From positions 1 through 5,246 of the forward strand of contig JAATFK010000139.1 of assembly GCA_015655225.1 (NCBI GenBank): a stretch of 5,246 nt of DNA. The letters run 5' to 3'. Below are positions 4,478 to 5,246 of the stretch, one piece after another. The translations under genes and the position numbers were made by a program. The notes under the pieces are model-generated. The model was not told the origin of the DNA, ran no database searches, and saw only the letters and a program-made list of their open reading frames with translations. Within the stretch, counting starts at the first letter, position 1. Every line of letters begins with the position of its first letter. Origin of the DNA: Solirubrobacterales bacterium (GTDB taxonomy: Bacteria; Actinomycetota; Thermoleophilia; Solirubrobacterales; Solirubrobacteraceae).

Positions 4478-5246
4478 ATGTCCTCCTCCTATCAGCCCGC
4501 TCCCGCGACGCCGCCCTACGTCCCGGCCGTCGAGCGCTACGAGTCGATGAGCTACCGCCGCTGCGGCCGCAGCGGCATCGAGCTGCCCGCCGTCTCGCTC
4601 GGCCTCTGGCACAACTTCGGCGACGACAAGCCGTTCGAGACCCAGCGCGCGATCGTCCGCCGCGCGTTCGACCTCGGCATCACCCACTTCGACCTCGCGA
4701 ACAACTACGGCCCGCCGTACGGCGCCGCCGAGATCAACTTCGGCCGCCTCATGCGCGAGGGCCTGCGGCCCTACCGCGACGAGCTGCTGATCTCCTCGAA
4801 GGCCGGCTGGGACATGTGGCCCGGCCCCTACGGCGACCGCGGCTCGCGCAAGTACATGCTGGCGTCGCTCGACCAGTCGCTTGGGCGGATGGGCCTCGAC
4901 TACGTCGACGTCTTCTACTCCCACCGCTACGACCCCGAGACGCCGCTGGAGGAGACGATGGGCGCGCTGCACTCGGCCGTCCAGCAGGGCAAGGCGCTCT
5001 ACGTCGGGATCTCCTCCTACGGGCCCGAGCGGACGCTGGAGGCGGCGGAGATCCTGCGCGAGCTCGGCACGCCGCTGCTGATCCACCAGCCGTCGTACTC
5101 GCTGATCAACCGCTGGATCGAGCGAGGGCTGCTCGACGTGCTCGGCAGCGAGGGCGTCGGCTCGATCGTCTTCACGCCGCTGGCGCAGGGGATGCTGACC
5201 GACCGCTACCTCGACGGCATCCAGGAGGGCTCGCGCGCGGCGAGAG
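4478..5246 (+). CDS. mgrA: Aldo/keto reductase, YghZ/L-glyceraldehyde 3-phosphate reductase type (cut by window edge)
   Basis: NADPH-dependent cytoplasmic oxidoreductase of the family of E. coli YghZ (Gpr), which reduces L-glyceraldehyde 3-phosphate and detoxifies methylglyoxal and similar carbonyls. 256 residues are visible out of about 330-350 expected; the C-terminal NADPH-binding part is outside. After an unconserved Pro-rich leader (1-18), the similarity to YghZ as I recall it is very close: LPAVSLGLWHNFG (36-48), GITHFDLANNYGPP (67-80), KAGWDMWPGPYG (108-119), SRKYMLASLDQSLGRMGLDY (123-142), GKALYVGISSYGPERT (171-186), LLIHQPSYSLINRW (200-213) and FTPLAQGML (232-240). The catalytic tetrad is complete: D72, Y77, K108 and H149. 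The ATG at 4478 is the only fitting start nearby (the ATG at 4470 is out of frame). No clear Shine-Dalgarno site is present; CAAGAT at 4466-4471, 6 bases before the ATG, could be a -10 for a leaderless message. It diverges from the riboswitch-CAP unit. Confidence 0.95.
   Translation, partial: MSSSYQPAPATPPYVPAVERYESMSYRRCGRSGIELPAVSLGLWHNFGDDKPFETQRAIVRRAFDLGITHFDLANNYGPPYGAAEINFGRLMREGLRPYRDELLISSKAGWDMWPGPYGDRGSRKYMLASLDQSLGRMGLDYVDVFYSHRYDPETPLEETMGALHSAVQQGKALYVGISSYGPERTLEAAEILRELGTPLLIHQPSYSLINRWIERGLLDVLGSEGVGSIVFTPLAQGMLTDRYLDGIQEGSRAAR

Noticed and set aside
4385..5086. Minus-strand open frame of 233 codons opposite the aldo/keto reductase
   Set aside because: No recognisable motif; the plus strand encodes a reductase with a complete catalytic tetrad.

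Overview
The window reads as chromosomal DNA from a very high-GC bacterium. Codon third positions are almost all G or C, alternative GTG starts are used, and several genes lack a Shine-Dalgarno site but carry a TANNNT-like hexamer just upstream of the start. The protein families (stand-alone LigD-type polymerase, GAF/SpoIIE phosphatase, two small Cys-containing actinobacterial hypotheticals) suggest an actinobacterium, perhaps of the Thermoleophilia/Solirubrobacterales. That placement is inference from style and remembered homologues, not from a search.

Layout. Positions 1-2371 hold a tightly packed minus-strand cluster, transcribed from right to left: a GAF-SpoIIE (PP2C-type) serine phosphatase, a 116-residue protein with a CxC-x4-C motif, and the N-terminal half of N-acetylglucosamine-6-phosphate deacetylase (nagA, cut by the window edge). 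The gaps are only about 10 bases, so one operon is likely. A 93-base divergent gap (2372-2464) leads to a plus-strand, stand-alone LigD-type polymerase domain (2465-3412). It converges on, and overlaps by 20 bases at the 3' end, a minus-strand 74-residue basic protein with four clustered cysteines (3393-3617). Upstream of that on the minus strand is a secreted CAP (SCP/PR-1) domain protein (3683-4234). The right end is a plus-strand aldo/keto reductase of the YghZ/MgrA type (4478 onward, cut by the window edge).

The most notable element is in the 243-base divergent gap between the CAP gene and the reductase. On the minus strand, in the CAP leader, there is a near-textbook class I cyclic-di-GMP (GEMM-I) riboswitch aptamer: GGCAAACC, a stem capped by a GUGA tetraloop, GGGACGCAAAGCC, a variable hairpin, and GGGUUGCCG. 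A 9-base stretch of the aptamer (CGGGACUCC) is perfectly complementary to the CAP ribosome-binding region (GGAGUCCCG). This suggests a translational ON switch in which ligand binding holds the aptamer strand in its own hairpin and frees the ribosome-binding site. Thus a secreted CAP protein appears to be controlled directly by a cyclic dinucleotide second messenger.

The remaining genes show no obvious common pathway: amino-sugar catabolism with a signalling phosphatase, DNA end-joining polymerase, and carbonyl detoxification. I saw no tRNA, rRNA, CRISPR array, insertion sequence or convincing Rho-independent terminator.
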